From the NCBI GenBank assembly GCA_005402585.1, contig BIFP01000035.1:186001-250000 (forward strand): DNA of 64,000 bases. Reading direction: 5' to 3'. Below are positions 1-9,054 of the stretch, one piece after another. Numbering within the stretch: the stretch's first letter is position 1; each line of letters starts with the position of its first letter. The DNA is from Micromonosporaceae bacterium KJ-029 (GTDB lineage: Bacteria > Actinomycetota > Actinomycetes > Mycobacteriales > Micromonosporaceae). The notes beneath the pieces were generated by a model that saw only the letters and a program-made list of their open reading frames with translations, had not been told where the DNA came from and ran no database searches. The position numbers and the translations under genes are program-made.

Positions 1-1
1 C

Positions 2-967
2 CGGCGGCTGCCGGACGAGACCGTGCTGGATTGGTTCCGGCGCGGCTGGGACTGCGACGATCCGGAGTCCTGGGTCGAGAACGAGCTGGGCGTCGACGTC
101 TACGGCCTCGACTCGATCTTCGAAGCGGCGCGCGAGCACGGCCTGCCCAGGCCGGCAAGCACCAACGAGCTGCGCGAACTCCTGCACGAGCACCTGTACG
201 TCGAAGGTGACGAGGACTCGATCCGGCTCGACGATCACAGCCTCCGGGTACGGACCGACGACGACGAGGTGGAGCTGGCCTACTTCTTCCTCGACGACGA
301 GGTGGTCGCGAGCGCCCCCGGCCGGTTGGCGTACCTGTTCCAGTCGTGGCCGCTGCCCGGTGGGGATGGCGGGCGGGCACCGTTCGCCGCCGAGGTGCCG
401 GTGGCGGTCGCTGCGCCCGCCGGCAGCGATGCCGCCAACACGTACGCGGTGTTCCTCACGTTCTACGACGGCGAAAGCCTTGCCCGCACCCAGCCGCTGG
501 TGTTCCCGGGGGTCGGGCTGCCGGACCTGGCCGGGCATCTCCGGACCGTGGACCTCGACGGCGCTGCGGAATGGCCAGAGGAACTGCTCGTTCTGCGCGC
601 ACTTGTCGCGCCCGGAGAGGACGCCGTCGGGCCGGCGCTGGAGCGCTGCAACCGCTGGCCCGGCTTCAACCTCAACGCCGAGCCGTGGCCGGATCTGCCC
701 AACGACCACGACACCGCCCACCGTCAGGCCATGGAGCTGCTAACGGCCGGCCAGTACGTCGACGGCCGGCGCCCCGACGCGTCGCACATCGAGGTCGGCG
801 AGCATCTCGCCCAGGTCAGCATGCACTGTAGTGAGTCGTTCGGATACCAGCAGTGGTTCCTGTTCGACACCGGATGGGCCGCCGCCCACCCCGAGCTGGC
901 CCAGTCACTGCTGCGCTACGGCAACCACTGGGATCCACTGGAGGACTGGAAGGCACCCGGCGCATGA
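2..967 (+). CDS. Unknown protein, 5'-partial
   Basis: I do not recognise this acidic soluble protein. The frame is open to the left window edge and the residues before the first GTG (position 23) read like coding sequence, so the true start probably lies outside the window. It has no signal peptide or membrane segment. The C-terminal part is rich in aromatic and acidic residues (QQWFLFDTGW, HWDPLEDW). Its stop overlaps the ATG of the next gene (ATGA), so the two are probably translationally coupled and made together. Function unknown; a paired role with the downstream unknown is inference only. Confidence 0.7.
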   Translation, partial: RRLPDETVLDWFRRGWDCDDPESWVENELGVDVYGLDSIFEAAREHGLPRPASTNELRELLHEHLYVEGDEDSIRLDDHSLRVRTDDDEVELAYFFLDDEVVASAPGRLAYLFQSWPLPGGDGGRAPFAAEVPVAVAAPAGSDAANTYAVFLTFYDGESLARTQPLVFPGVGLPDLAGHLRTVDLDGAAEWPEELLVLRALVAPGEDAVGPALERCNRWPGFNLNAEPWPDLPNDHDTAHRQAMELLTAGQYVDGRRPDASHIEVGEHLAQVSMHCSESFGYQQWFLFDTGWAAAHPELAQSLLRYGNHWDPLEDWKAPGA

Positions 968-1392
968 CGTTCTGGGTCCATTACCTGGTCCCGCCCGGCG
1001 CAGCCGGCGACGGAATGCCCGTGCCCACCGGGGATGAGATCCTCGGGTTCGCGCAGGCGGTCGATCTCGGCCCGACCGACCGGATCGTCGAGTTCTCCAT
1101 CCTCGCGGCCGGCGACGGATACGAGATCACCACGGACATCGACTGCACGTCACTGCTGCGCGGACGGGCCGAGGAGGTCGCCGCCGCCCGGGCCGTGGAC
1201 GCCTGGGTGCTCGATCTCGCCTCCCGCGCTGTCCGGATCCACGAGCTGCTGTTGCACCGTTGGTACGAGGTCTGTTCGGAGTCCCATCGGTCGTCGATCG
1301 AGGCGATGGAACGATGGCTGACAGCGCACGACCCGGCGGGAGATTACTGGGCAGCGCTCGGCACGGCGGCCAGGCCCCGCACCAGGACGTGA
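964..1392 (+). CDS. Unknown protein coupled to the upstream gene
   Basis: A 142-aa soluble protein that I cannot assign. The ATG at 964 is chosen because it overlaps the upstream stop (ATGA) and the product starts cleanly with MTFWVHYLVPPG; the frame is open further upstream, but that part is a shadow of the previous gene. No signal peptide, membrane helix or known motif is visible. The middle is predicted to be alpha/beta with an acidic start (VEFSILAAGDGYEI). Co-translation with the preceding gene suggests a functional pair. Confidence 0.65.
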   Translation: MTFWVHYLVPPGAAGDGMPVPTGDEILGFAQAVDLGPTDRIVEFSILAAGDGYEITTDIDCTSLLRGRAEEVAAARAVDAWVLDLASRAVRIHELLLHRWYEVCSESHRSSIEAMERWLTAHDPAGDYWAALGTAARPRTRT

Positions 1393-1416
1393 CCAGGGCG
1401 CTCCCCCGGCGGATCG

Positions 1417-1875
1417 TCAGGGGAGGTCGAGGACACCGACGGTCTGGCCACCGCTGCGTTCACCGGTGGGCCGGAAGCCCAGCCTGAGGTAGAAGCCCTC
1501 CGGCCCGCCGGGGCGAGGCTCCCAGGTGACATAGGCCCGGGTGCCGCCGTCGGCACGGATCTGCCGGCAGACAGCTTCGACCGCATACCGGCCGTAGCCG
1601 CGTCCCTGGGCGTCGGCCGCGATGTTCAGCCGCCAGAGCCCAGAGCGCAGGTCGGCGGGATCGCGGTCGGGATCCCATGGAATGTTCAGGAAGGCCATGA
1701 GGAAGCCGACCAGCCGATCGCCGTCGTAGATCAGCCTCGGCCAGGCGTGGTCGGGGAAGACGTACGCCTCGGCGAGCGACTTGACCACGGGAGCGACCAG
1801 GTCCTCCTGGTCGGGGCGCACGGACAGCGCGAGTGCCGCCTCGTAGTTCTCCGGGGTGATCCTCTCCAACCGCAC
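1417..1875 (-). CDS. GNAT-family N-acetyltransferase
   Basis: A 152-aa single-domain GNAT enzyme expected to transfer an acetyl group from acetyl-CoA to an unknown amine. The acetyl-CoA-binding motif A is visible as AADAQGRGYGRYAV (Q/R-x-x-G-x-G/A), and the C-terminal beta-strand/helix reads EGFYLRLGFRPTGE, typical of the spermidine/spermine-type branch. Length fits the family. It lies downstream of the large GH43 gene on the same strand but is separated from it by a strong hairpin, so it is probably transcribed alone. Substrate cannot be told from the sequence. Confidence 0.85.
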   Translation of the reverse strand: MRLERITPENYEAALALSVRPDQEDLVAPVVKSLAEAYVFPDHAWPRLIYDGDRLVGFLMAFLNIPWDPDRDPADLRSGLWRLNIAADAQGRGYGRYAVEAVCRQIRADGGTRAYVTWEPRPGGPEGFYLRLGFRPTGERSGGQTVGVLDLP

Positions 1876-1887
1876 GGGCGGACCATA

Positions 1888-1921
1888 GCGGGGTGCTCGG
1901 CATTGCGGCCGAGCACCCCGC
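1888..1921 (-). terminator. Hairpin terminator of the GH43 gene
   Basis: A perfect 14-bp inverted repeat (GCGGGGTGCTCGGC / GCCGAGCACCCCGC) with a 6-nt loop sits 18 nt past the GH43 stop and just before the GNAT start. No U-run follows, as is usual in high-GC actinobacteria. Confidence 0.75.
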
Positions 1922-1938
1922 CGTCTCTCGGTTCACTG

Positions 1939-4900
1939 CTACTTGGCGGCCCTGATCGGTTGGGTTTCCTTTGACTGGGCGACGCCCGGGACGGTGTTCG
2001 GGCGGGTTGCGGTCACCTGTACGGACAGGCGGTGGCCGACGTCATCGGCCTGGGGTGCGTACTGCCGTCCGGTCGCGCCGGCGATCGGTGCGCCGTCGCG
2101 CAGCCACTGGTACTCGAAGGTGAGGCCACGCTGGTTCCACTCTCCGGGGGTGGCCGAGAGAACCTTGCCGATCTTGGCCGCCCCGTCGATCTCAGGGCGG
2201 TCCTTCGCGACGGGCGCCGGTGCCAGTGCCGGGACCTGGAGGACGCCCTCGGCGCTGGTGTTGCCCGCGACGTCGGTGGCGCGGTAGCGGATGGTGTGTG
2301 CTGCGGCGTCGCGGTTCAGGGGCGACAGGTAGGGCTGCCAGGGGCCGTCGTTCACGCGGTACTCGGTCCGGGCTACCCCGGAGTCGGCATCGCTGCTGCT
2401 GATGGTGACAGCCCGGTCGGTGAGGGTCGCGTTGACGGTCGGCGCGACCAGGTCGACCTTGACGGTCAGCGACCAGGGGTCGCTCCACCACAGGTTGACG
2501 CCCTGTGCCCGATAGTCGATGCGGTGGGTGCCGGCCGGCAGCGTGACCGGCTCCCGGTACGGGAACCAGCCGTCCCCGTCGAGCTGGTACTCGATCAGCC
2601 GTACGGCTGGACCGGCGGTGAGGGTCAGGGCCGCGCCGGAGCCGTACCAGCCGTCCGCGCCCGGGTTGGAGACGGTGGCCTGCGGCTGGCCGCCTTCGTA
2701 ACGCAGCGGCGCGACGCTGGTCAGGGTGGGGATCACCGGCCGGATCGTGCCGTCCGCGTTGAAGTGGAGCCGGTCGATGGTGGTTTCCCGGTGTGTGCCG
2801 TCGCCGCCCGGGATCGCGAAGCGGTGGTAGGCGATGTACCAGTCGTCGGTGCCGGGGACCTGGAGGATGGAGTGGTGCCCGGTGCCGAGGATGCCCTGGC
2901 TGGCGTCCTTCGTGAGGATCTCGCCCCTGCTGGTGAACGGCCCCAGCGGGCTGGTGCCGGTGCCGTAGCCGACGCGGTAGTTCTCGCTGCGGGTGTCGTC
3001 GATGGACCAGGACAGGTAGTACGTGCCGTTCCGCTTGTTCATGAACAGGCCCTCACGGAAGCCGGTGAGGTTGGTGAGCCGCACCCGCTTGGTGACGTCG
3101 TAAGAGATCATGTCCTCGTTGAGCGGGACGACGTAGGCGTTGCCGTTGCCCCAGTAGAGGTAGCTGGTGCCGTCGTCGTCGGTGAAGACGGCGGGGTCGA
3201 TCTGCTGGGCGCCGTTGTAGTCGGCCTTGTCCACCAACGGCTTGCCGAGCGGGTCGACGAACGGCCCGAGCGGCGAGTCGGACACGGCGACCCCGATGTT
3301 CTGCGCCGCGGAGAAGTAGAAGTAGTACTTGCCGTCCTTCTCGATCGCCGCAGGGGCCCACGCGTTGGTGTCGGCCCAGGAGATGTCCGGCCCGAGATCC
3401 AGGATCGTGTCGTGCTCGGTCCAGTCGACCAGGTTCCGGCTCGACCACACCTTGAACGTGGAGCTGCCCCAGTTCGGGTATCCGTCGGTGGTGGCGTAGA
3501 TGTAGTAGGTCTCGCCGAACCGGACGATGTTCGGGTCGGCGTTGAATCCGGGCAGGACCGGGGAGCGCATCTCGACGGCCCGTACGGTCCATTCGCGGGT
3601 CGTACCGGACTGGCTGGTGACGGTGAGGGTGACCGGCGACGAGTAGTCGCGTGGTCCGGCCGGCGTGATCGTGGAGGTCGGCGCGACCTGGTAGGCGGGA
3701 TCGAGGTCGCGCAGATCGGTGCCCGGCTTGACCGGCAGGGTGATGGTGCTCGTCGCCGAGTCGATCAGCGCGGCGACCTTCAGGCTGTCGAGCTGTACGC
3801 CGGTGACGCTGGTGCCGTTCGCGCCGAGTCCGGCGACCTCGGCGTCGGTGAGTGCCCGGCTGTAGATCGAGAAGTCCCGGACCCGGCCCTTGAGGTACCG
3901 GTCGGCGGCGTAGAGAGAACGGCCGATGTAGTTGGCGGTGGTACGGCCGTTGCCGATGTCGCCGGGGCGGTTGACCACTCCGGTTCTCTCGGCCACCCGG
4001 ATCCCGTCCAGGTAGATCCGGGCGGTGCCGGTGGCGTCGAGGGTGTACGTCAGTGTCTTCCACACCCCGCGCGGCACCGCACTGGCGCTGGCGGCGGTCT
4101 CCTCACCGGTCCAGTTCCGCAGGCTGATGGAGGTCCGGTAGTTGTTCCCGGTGGTGAACAGGTAGCCGTTGCCCGCGCCGCCGGCGTCGGTGTTGCCCAG
4201 GCCCCAGATGAAGTAGGGCGTGGCCTGGTCCGTGGCGATGTTGACGTCCAGGGAGACGGTGATCTCGGTGAGCCCGGACATGATGTTGTCGGGGAGCCGG
4301 ACGTGGCCGTTGCCGCCGCCGAGGTTCAGGGAGCCGCCGCTCCAGGTGGCGTCACCGGACAGCGTTGCGTGGTAGCCGTTGCCGGAGTCGTCGGTGGCGG
4401 TGGCGCCCGTGTTCTGGTCGAGCGGGTAGTGCGCGACCAGGCCCTGTTCGGTGCGCTTCACCGGAGGTGGTGCGTCGAGGAGGGCGTCGAGTTCCCGTTG
4501 GGTGACCGGGATGACCGTTCCGTGACGGGGGCTGGCGGGCAGGCTGTACGACGCCGGCACCCGCCAGTTCGGGTTGTCGAGGTCGTTGGTGCCGAGCGGG
4601 ATGTAGCCGCGTCCGCCGTACTCGTCGGCGAACAGGTAGTACGCGAAGCCTGAGGTGTCGCCCGGGTTCGTCTTGAACACGGTCGGGCCCTCGACGGCGG
4701 AGGTTCCGGCCTTGCGGCCGATGCACGAGTCGACCGCGGACCACGAGGGCCTACCGGGCAGGTCGACGGCGGTCAGCGAGGAGGACTTCTCCTGGATGAT
4801 GTCCGAGCACCCGGTGCCGCCGCCGCCCTCGTCCTTTGTGAAGCGGTGGTAGGTGTCGCCGGACTTGATGACCGTCGAGTCGATGCGCGAGCCGCCCGGG

Positions 4901-6753
4901 TCCTGCCAGATCGTCGGTTCGCTGAAGGTGACGAAGTCGCGGGTGGTGGCGGCCAGCATCCGGTTGTAGGTGTTGCCGGTGTGGTTCGGGTCGTCGGCGG
5001 CGTACAGCTTGGAGGCCCAGAAGACGAGATACTCGCCGCGGTTGTCGTCCCAGTACGCCTCCGGCGCCCAGGTGTTGCCGGCGGTCGGCGGCGAGACCAG
5101 CACGTGTCGCTGCTCGGACCAGTTCACCAGGTCGGTCGACTCCCAGACCTCCAGGTACCGGCTGCCTTGACGCTGGGCGACATCCCAGTTGCCGTTGCGC
5201 CCGATCGACAGGTCGGTGGCGATCAGGTAGAACCGGTCGCCCTCCGGGGACCGGATGAGGAACGGGTCACGCAGGCCGAGGGTGCCGTGGGTCGACTCCA
5301 GTTTCGGCTGGCCGCCGTTGACCTCGGTCCAGCGCAACGCGTTGTTGCCACGACTGGCCGCGAAGTAGATCTTCTCTCCGGCGATCGTGTTCCCGGTGAA
5401 GTAGCTGAACGCGTAGCCGGCGTACGGCTCGGGTGCGGGCAGTTCACGGACCGTGAGTTCGATGGCCCGCTCGGCGGTCGCCGTGCCGACGGTGGCGGTG
5501 GCGGTCACCGTCACTCGTGCATCACCGGCGCCGTGCGCCGGGCGGTGGACGACGCCGTCGGCGGCGACGATCGCCGGCTGGCTGGAGCGCCAGGTGACGG
5601 TGGCCCCGTGCCGGCCGGTGGTGGGCATGGTGAGGTTGCCCCGCACGTCGTCGGCGTGGACCAGGGCCAGCGCGGCTGCTGCCGCTTCGGCCCGGCTCTG
5701 ATCCGACTCGTTGGGCAGTACGGTGGCGGTGAACGTCCTGGTGTCGCTCGCGGAGCCCCGGGTCAGCGTGGCCGTCAGGGTCACCCGGGCGGGGCCGGCG
5801 GACGAGGCGGGGCGGGTCACCACGCCGGTCGGGCTGATCGTCGCCGGGTCGCTGGAGGCCCAGGCGATCGTTGAGCCGTACGCGCCGGTGGTGGGCAGGG
5901 TCAGGTTGCCGGTCACCGCGGACAGGTCGCCGAGGTCGAGGGCGGCGGTGTCGGCGGTCAACCGCGTGGTGTCCGCCATCGCGATCGCCGCCACCTCGTC
6001 GGGGTCGAGCGCCCGGTCGTAGATCCGGAAGTTCAGCACCTTGCCCTTGAGGAACCGGTCGCTGGCGTAGTTGGACCTGCCGAGATTGTTGTTGGTCGTG
6101 GTGCCGTTGCCGACCGCGCTGGGCAGCACGGTGACGGCGGTGTTCCGGGCGACCTGCACGCCGTCCTCGTAGAGGGTGCCGGTGGTGCCGGTCTGGGTGT
6201 AGGTGACGGACTTCCACACGCCCCGGGTCAGATTCGAGCCCTTGCTGGTCACCCGCTCACCGGACCAGTTGGTCGTGGTGATCCCGGCGCGGAACGCGTC
6301 GCCGCTGGTGAACAGGTAGCCGGTGCCGGCGGAGGAGGTCGCCGAGTTGCCCAGGCCCCAGATGAAGTACGGGGTCTGCTGGGTGGGTTCGACGAAGACG
6401 TCGACTGAGACGGTGATGGCCGACAGCCCGGCCATGAGATTGTTCGGCAACTTCACGTGGTCGTCGACCCCGTCGAGCTGCAGCCCGTTCCGGCCGGTCC
6501 ACGTGCCGCCACCGTTGACGGTGCCGTGGTTGCCGTTGCCGGAGCTGTCGATCGCCGTGGTGCCGCTGGTCTGGGTCAGGTCGTAGCGGACCAGCAGGCC
6601 GCTGGTGCCGTCGGCCGCAGCGGCTGCGGCCAGGCCGGGCAGAAGCCCGATGATCAGCGCCAGCAGGGTGCCGGCGACGAGTGAGCGGACGAGTGGACGC
6701 GGTGGCGTGGGGGTGGAAGCCGGTCTCTGGCGCGGGCGGCGAGTCGTTGGCAT
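1939..6753 (-). CDS. Secreted multidomain LamG / double GH43 glycoside hydrolase
   Basis: A 1604-aa exported enzyme, probably active on arabinan or arabinoxylan. Order: Sec signal peptide (1-47, hydrophobic core then AAAAAADG), LamG-type lectin domain (about 55-257), two atrophied bacterial Ig-like repeats (258-445), first GH43-like five-bladed propeller (about 448-760; RDPF near 494 and EGPT near 685 hold the expected Asp and Glu), second LamG (768-968), Ig-like linker, second GH43 (about 1067-1350; NADPN Asp near 1071, IDPAV, and REGLF Glu near 1233), then C-terminal Ig-like modules. The start is set by a ribosome site (AAAGGAA) 7 nt upstream. A LacI-type palindrome lies just upstream. Two complete catalytic propellers in one chain is unusual; specificity of each is unknown. 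Confidence 0.9.
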   Translation of the reverse strand: MPTTRRPRQRPASTPTPPRPLVRSLVAGTLLALIIGLLPGLAAAAAADGTSGLLVRYDLTQTSGTTAIDSSGNGNHGTVNGGGTWTGRNGLQLDGVDDHVKLPNNLMAGLSAITVSVDVFVEPTQQTPYFIWGLGNSATSSAGTGYLFTSGDAFRAGITTTNWSGERVTSKGSNLTRGVWKSVTYTQTGTTGTLYEDGVQVARNTAVTVLPSAVGNGTTTNNNLGRSNYASDRFLKGKVLNFRIYDRALDPDEVAAIAMADTTRLTADTAALDLGDLSAVTGNLTLPTTGAYGSTIAWASSDPATISPTGVVTRPASSAGPARVTLTATLTRGSASDTRTFTATVLPNESDQSRAEAAAAALALVHADDVRGNLTMPTTGRHGATVTWRSSQPAIVAADGVVHRPAHGAGDARVTVTATATVGTATAERAIELTVRELPAPEPYAGYAFSYFTGNTIAGEKIYFAASRGNNALRWTEVNGGQPKLESTHGTLGLRDPFLIRSPEGDRFYLIATDLSIGRNGNWDVAQRQGSRYLEVWESTDLVNWSEQRHVLVSPPTAGNTWAPEAYWDDNRGEYLVFWASKLYAADDPNHTGNTYNRMLAATTRDFVTFSEPTIWQDPGGSRIDSTVIKSGDTYHRFTKDEGGGGTGCSDIIQEKSSSLTAVDLPGRPSWSAVDSCIGRKAGTSAVEGPTVFKTNPGDTSGFAYYLFADEYGGRGYIPLGTNDLDNPNWRVPASYSLPASPRHGTVIPVTQRELDALLDAPPPVKRTEQGLVAHYPLDQNTGATATDDSGNGYHATLSGDATWSGGSLNLGGGNGHVRLPDNIMSGLTEITVSLDVNIATDQATPYFIWGLGNTDAGGAGNGYLFTTGNNYRTSISLRNWTGEETAASASAVPRGVWKTLTYTLDATGTARIYLDGIRVAERTGVVNRPGDIGNGRTTANYIGRSLYAADRYLKGRVRDFSIYSRALTDAEVAGLGANGTSVTGVQLDSLKVAALIDSATSTITLPVKPGTDLRDLDPAYQVAPTSTITPAGPRDYSSPVTLTVTSQSGTTREWTVRAVEMRSPVLPGFNADPNIVRFGETYYIYATTDGYPNWGSSTFKVWSSRNLVDWTEHDTILDLGPDISWADTNAWAPAAIEKDGKYYFYFSAAQNIGVAVSDSPLGPFVDPLGKPLVDKADYNGAQQIDPAVFTDDDGTSYLYWGNGNAYVVPLNEDMISYDVTKRVRLTNLTGFREGLFMNKRNGTYYLSWSIDDTRSENYRVGYGTGTSPLGPFTSRGEILTKDASQGILGTGHHSILQVPGTDDWYIAYHRFAIPGGDGTHRETTIDRLHFNADGTIRPVIPTLTSVAPLRYEGGQPQATVSNPGADGWYGSGAALTLTAGPAVRLIEYQLDGDGWFPYREPVTLPAGTHRIDYRAQGVNLWWSDPWSLTVKVDLVAPTVNATLTDRAVTISSSDADSGVARTEYRVNDGPWQPYLSPLNRDAAAHTIRYRATDVAGNTSAEGVLQVPALAPAPVAKDRPEIDGAAKIGKVLSATPGEWNQRGLTFEYQWLRDGAPIAGATGRQYAPQADDVGHRLSVQVTATRPNTVPGVAQSKETQPIRAAK

Positions 6754-6772
6754 GACATTCCTTTGACGAGAA

Positions 6773-6786
6773 TGTTAACGTTCACA
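6773..6786 (-). promoter_or_regulatory. LacI-family operator upstream of the GH43 gene
   Basis: The 14-bp near-perfect palindrome TGTTAACGTTCACA lies 20 bp before the GH43 start. It has the TGT-N8-ACA form with a central CG seen in LacI-family operators of sugar genes and resembles the site before the GH51 gene at 39330-39343. The regulator is not encoded in this window. Confidence 0.65.
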
Positions 6787-6911
6787 ACGATGAATCCTGT
6801 CCGCAATGGACGCGCGGTGTCAAGAGCCTGACCACCTCCCACCTGGACAAGCACGCTGACCCTCCAGGGTCAACGGAACCCGGACATCGCCGGTAGCCTC
6901 AGCGGCAGAAG

Positions 6912-7238
6912 GTGCCGGCGCGCGGACGTCTGCGCCGCTCCGGGTACGTGGCCGTCACCTCGCATGGCGTCGCGTTCGGCGGCCAGGTCATCCGCTGGGA
7001 GCAGATCGGGGCGGTCCACCGGGACAAAGAGGGCGTACACCTACGCCTGAAAGCATCCGAGCACCCGCGGTACGTCCCGCTCAGCGACCCGGACTGCGCC
7101 GTCTCTGACGACCGGCTCGCCGAGACGATCGAGTTCTATCTCGCCGACCCAAATCGGCGATCCACTCTCGACGGCGGACCGACCGGCTCGCCCTACCTGC
7201 CTCGAAAGGGATCCGACAGTGACAGAGCGTATGGGTGA
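6912..7238 (+). CDS. Small unknown protein, possible PH-like fold
   Basis: A 108-aa protein. The GTG at 6912 is the only start after an in-frame TAG at 6894. The core (GYVAVTSHGVAFGGQVIRWE, then a basic-acidic strand pattern) alternates like a bacterial PH-type beta sandwich, but this is a weak impression. No signal peptide or membrane helix. Its 3' end overlaps the next gene by 20 nt, suggesting co-transcription with the serine hydrolase. Confidence 0.6.
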   Translation: MPARGRLRRSGYVAVTSHGVAFGGQVIRWEQIGAVHRDKEGVHLRLKASEHPRYVPLSDPDCAVSDDRLAETIEFYLADPNRRSTLDGGPTGSPYLPRKGSDSDRAYG

Positions 7239-8205
7239 CCTGTTGGCCGAGGCGCTGCGGGCCGGGCTGGTGGACGGCCTGCACGCGGCCGTGGCGGTCC
7301 GCGGTGGCCGGACCCTGCTGGAGCACTACGGCACCGGTGAGGACTTCACCTGGGGCACGCCGCTGGGCGTCGTCGAGTTTGGACCCGAGACGTTGCATGA
7401 CGTGCGGTCCGTCACCAAGAGCGTAACCGCATTGCTGTACGGCATCGCGCTCGGCGAGGGCCGGGTCCCCCACCCCGAAGAGCCGCTTCTGCGCCAGTTC
7501 CGGGCGTACTCCGACCTCGCCACCGATCCCGAACGGACCCGGCTCACCATCGAGCACGCGCTGACGATGTCGATGGGGCTGAAATGGCGCGAGGACGTCC
7601 CGTACGACAGCCCGGCGAACGACGAGATCGCGATGGAACTGGCTCCGGACCGGTACCGGTACGTGCTGGAACGTCCGATCGCGGAGCCACCCGGCCGCCG
7701 GTGGGCCTACTGCGGGGGCGCCACGGCGCTGCTCGGCCGCCTGATCGCCGACGGGACCGGGCAACCACTGCCGCAGTACGCCCGGGCGGCACTGTTCGCG
7801 CCGCTCGGCATCCACGACTTCGAGTGGAACGTCGGCGCGGACGGAGTCGCCTCGGCCGCGTCCGGGCTGCGACTCACACCGCGCGACCTGGCCCGGATCG
7901 GCGAGTTGATGCTCGCGGACGGAGCGTGGGACGGTCGCCGGATCGTCCCCGCGGACTGGATTCACACGATGCTCCAGCCCCGCCTGCGAACCGACTGGGG
8001 CACTCGATACGGCTACCACTGGTACCTGGAGACCATGGCGAGCCATCGACTGGTGGCCGGGATGGGCAACGGCGGTCAACGGCTTGTCGTCCTGCCTGAC
8101 CTGGACCTGACCGTGGCCATCACCGCCGGCAACTACGACGACCCCGACCATTGGCGTACCCCGGCGGCGCTGCTGGAGCACGTCATCCTGCCCGCAGCGG
8201 AGTGA
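7219..8205 (+). CDS. Beta-lactamase-family serine hydrolase
   Basis: A 328-aa class C beta-lactamase/esterase-fold serine hydrolase. The SxxK nucleophile motif is SVTK (S64, K67) and the second motif is Y164-C-G, replacing the usual YxN. A glycine-rich stretch MGNGGQ near the C-terminus takes the place of the KTG/HTG element. There is no signal peptide, so it should act in the cytoplasm and is more likely an esterase or peptidase than a resistance enzyme. The GTG start is preceded by GAAAGG. The unknown gene upstream overlaps its start. Confidence 0.85.
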   Translation: MTERMGDLLAEALRAGLVDGLHAAVAVRGGRTLLEHYGTGEDFTWGTPLGVVEFGPETLHDVRSVTKSVTALLYGIALGEGRVPHPEEPLLRQFRAYSDLATDPERTRLTIEHALTMSMGLKWREDVPYDSPANDEIAMELAPDRYRYVLERPIAEPPGRRWAYCGGATALLGRLIADGTGQPLPQYARAALFAPLGIHDFEWNVGADGVASAASGLRLTPRDLARIGELMLADGAWDGRRIVPADWIHTMLQPRLRTDWGTRYGYHWYLETMASHRLVAGMGNGGQRLVVLPDLDLTVAITAGNYDDPDHWRTPAALLEHVILPAAE

Positions 8206-8251
8206 CGGTGTACCGAAGGCCGCTGGGACGTCGCGGCCGAGGCCGCCCTGT

Positions 8252-8833
8252 CTAGGCGGTGACGTGGGTGACTCGGATGAACCTGACGGGTTCGCTTCCG
8301 TCGTTGCGGTAGCCGTAGTCGCGGTCGGTGGCGAGCCGCGCCGATGCACCCGGGTCTAGGACGGTGTCGTCGTGGCCGTCGGCGATCAGGGTGAGGACGC
8401 CGCTGATGACCAGGAACAGTTCTTCACTGCCGGGTGGGTCCGGCTCGGCCCGGTAGGCGTCTCCGGGGGCGAGGGTCCAGTCCCACAAGGCCGCCGACGG
8501 GCGCACCGTGCTCGCGGCGGAGAGCACGGCGTGGCTTCCGGCGGCTGAGGACCAGATGCCGGTGGCGGTACCCGGGGCGTTGACGACCAGCGTCCCCGGC
8601 CGGGTCTCCTGGGCAAGGGACGCGAAATCGGTGCCGAGGGCGTGGGCGACCTTGGCGACGGTGACCAGGCTGGGGTTGGCATCGCCGAGTTCGATGTGGC
8701 TCAGCATTCGCACGCTCACCCCGGAGGCGTCGGCCAACTGCTGCATCGTCATCCCGGCCTGCTGGCGGCGCCGGCGTACCTCCTGGCCGACCCGTTCGAC
8801 GAACGGGTCGCTCCAGCCGGCTTCGGCCTCCAT
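8252..8833 (-). CDS. XRE-family regulator with C-terminal cupin
   Basis: A 193-aa transcription factor: an N-terminal helix-turn-helix (VRRRRQQAGMTMQQLADASG, then SVRMLSHIELGDANPSL) and a C-terminal cupin that may bind a small ligand (about 110-190, SEELFLVISGVLTLI). The ATG at 8833 is chosen over an upstream start because the longer N-terminus is low-complexity and runs through the divergent control region. It is divergent from the cysteine-desulfurase-like gene, with two matching palindromes between them, so it probably controls that gene and itself. Family members often regulate amino-acid or sulfur metabolism; the ligand here is unknown. Confidence 0.88.
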   Translation of the reverse strand: MEAEAGWSDPFVERVGQEVRRRRQQAGMTMQQLADASGVSVRMLSHIELGDANPSLVTVAKVAHALGTDFASLAQETRPGTLVVNAPGTATGIWSSAAGSHAVLSAASTVRPSAALWDWTLAPGDAYRAEPDPPGSEELFLVISGVLTLIADGHDDTVLDPGASARLATDRDYGYRNDGSEPVRFIRVTHVTA

Positions 8834-8895
8834 CGACACCTCCGCGCTCGGGCCCGGTCGGGCAGGCGACTCGCCGCCGGAGCCCGGCGGCGACC

Positions 8896-8937
8896 TGCAG
8901 CATATTGCACATGACCCGCGATCTGCACTATGTTGCA
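8896..8937. promoter_or_regulatory. Twin TGCA-N6-TGCA operators
   Basis: Two 14-bp sites, TGCAGCATATTGCA (8896-8909) and TGCACTATGTTGCA (8924-8937), lie 28 bp apart between the XRE-cupin gene and the cysteine-desulfurase-like gene. Read on the minus strand they agree at most positions (TGCAAYATRSTGCA). Placement and symmetry suggest binding sites for the adjacent XRE regulator. Confidence 0.6.
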
Positions 8938-9054
8938 TGTGCTGGTGAAACAGGTTGCAGCGGCTTGGGCGCGATCCCCCAGCAGTTGACCACCCGCGCT
9001 GCTTCAGAACCAGGGCCGACCGCCGCAGTGCGGCTCGACAGTCAGGAGACCGAC

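Noticed and set aside
2032..4653. Long plus-strand ORF opposite the GH43 gene
   Set aside because: Val/Gly/Asp-rich antisense shadow of a high-GC gene; no motifs, no ribosome site, and the minus-strand GH43 reading is unmistakable.
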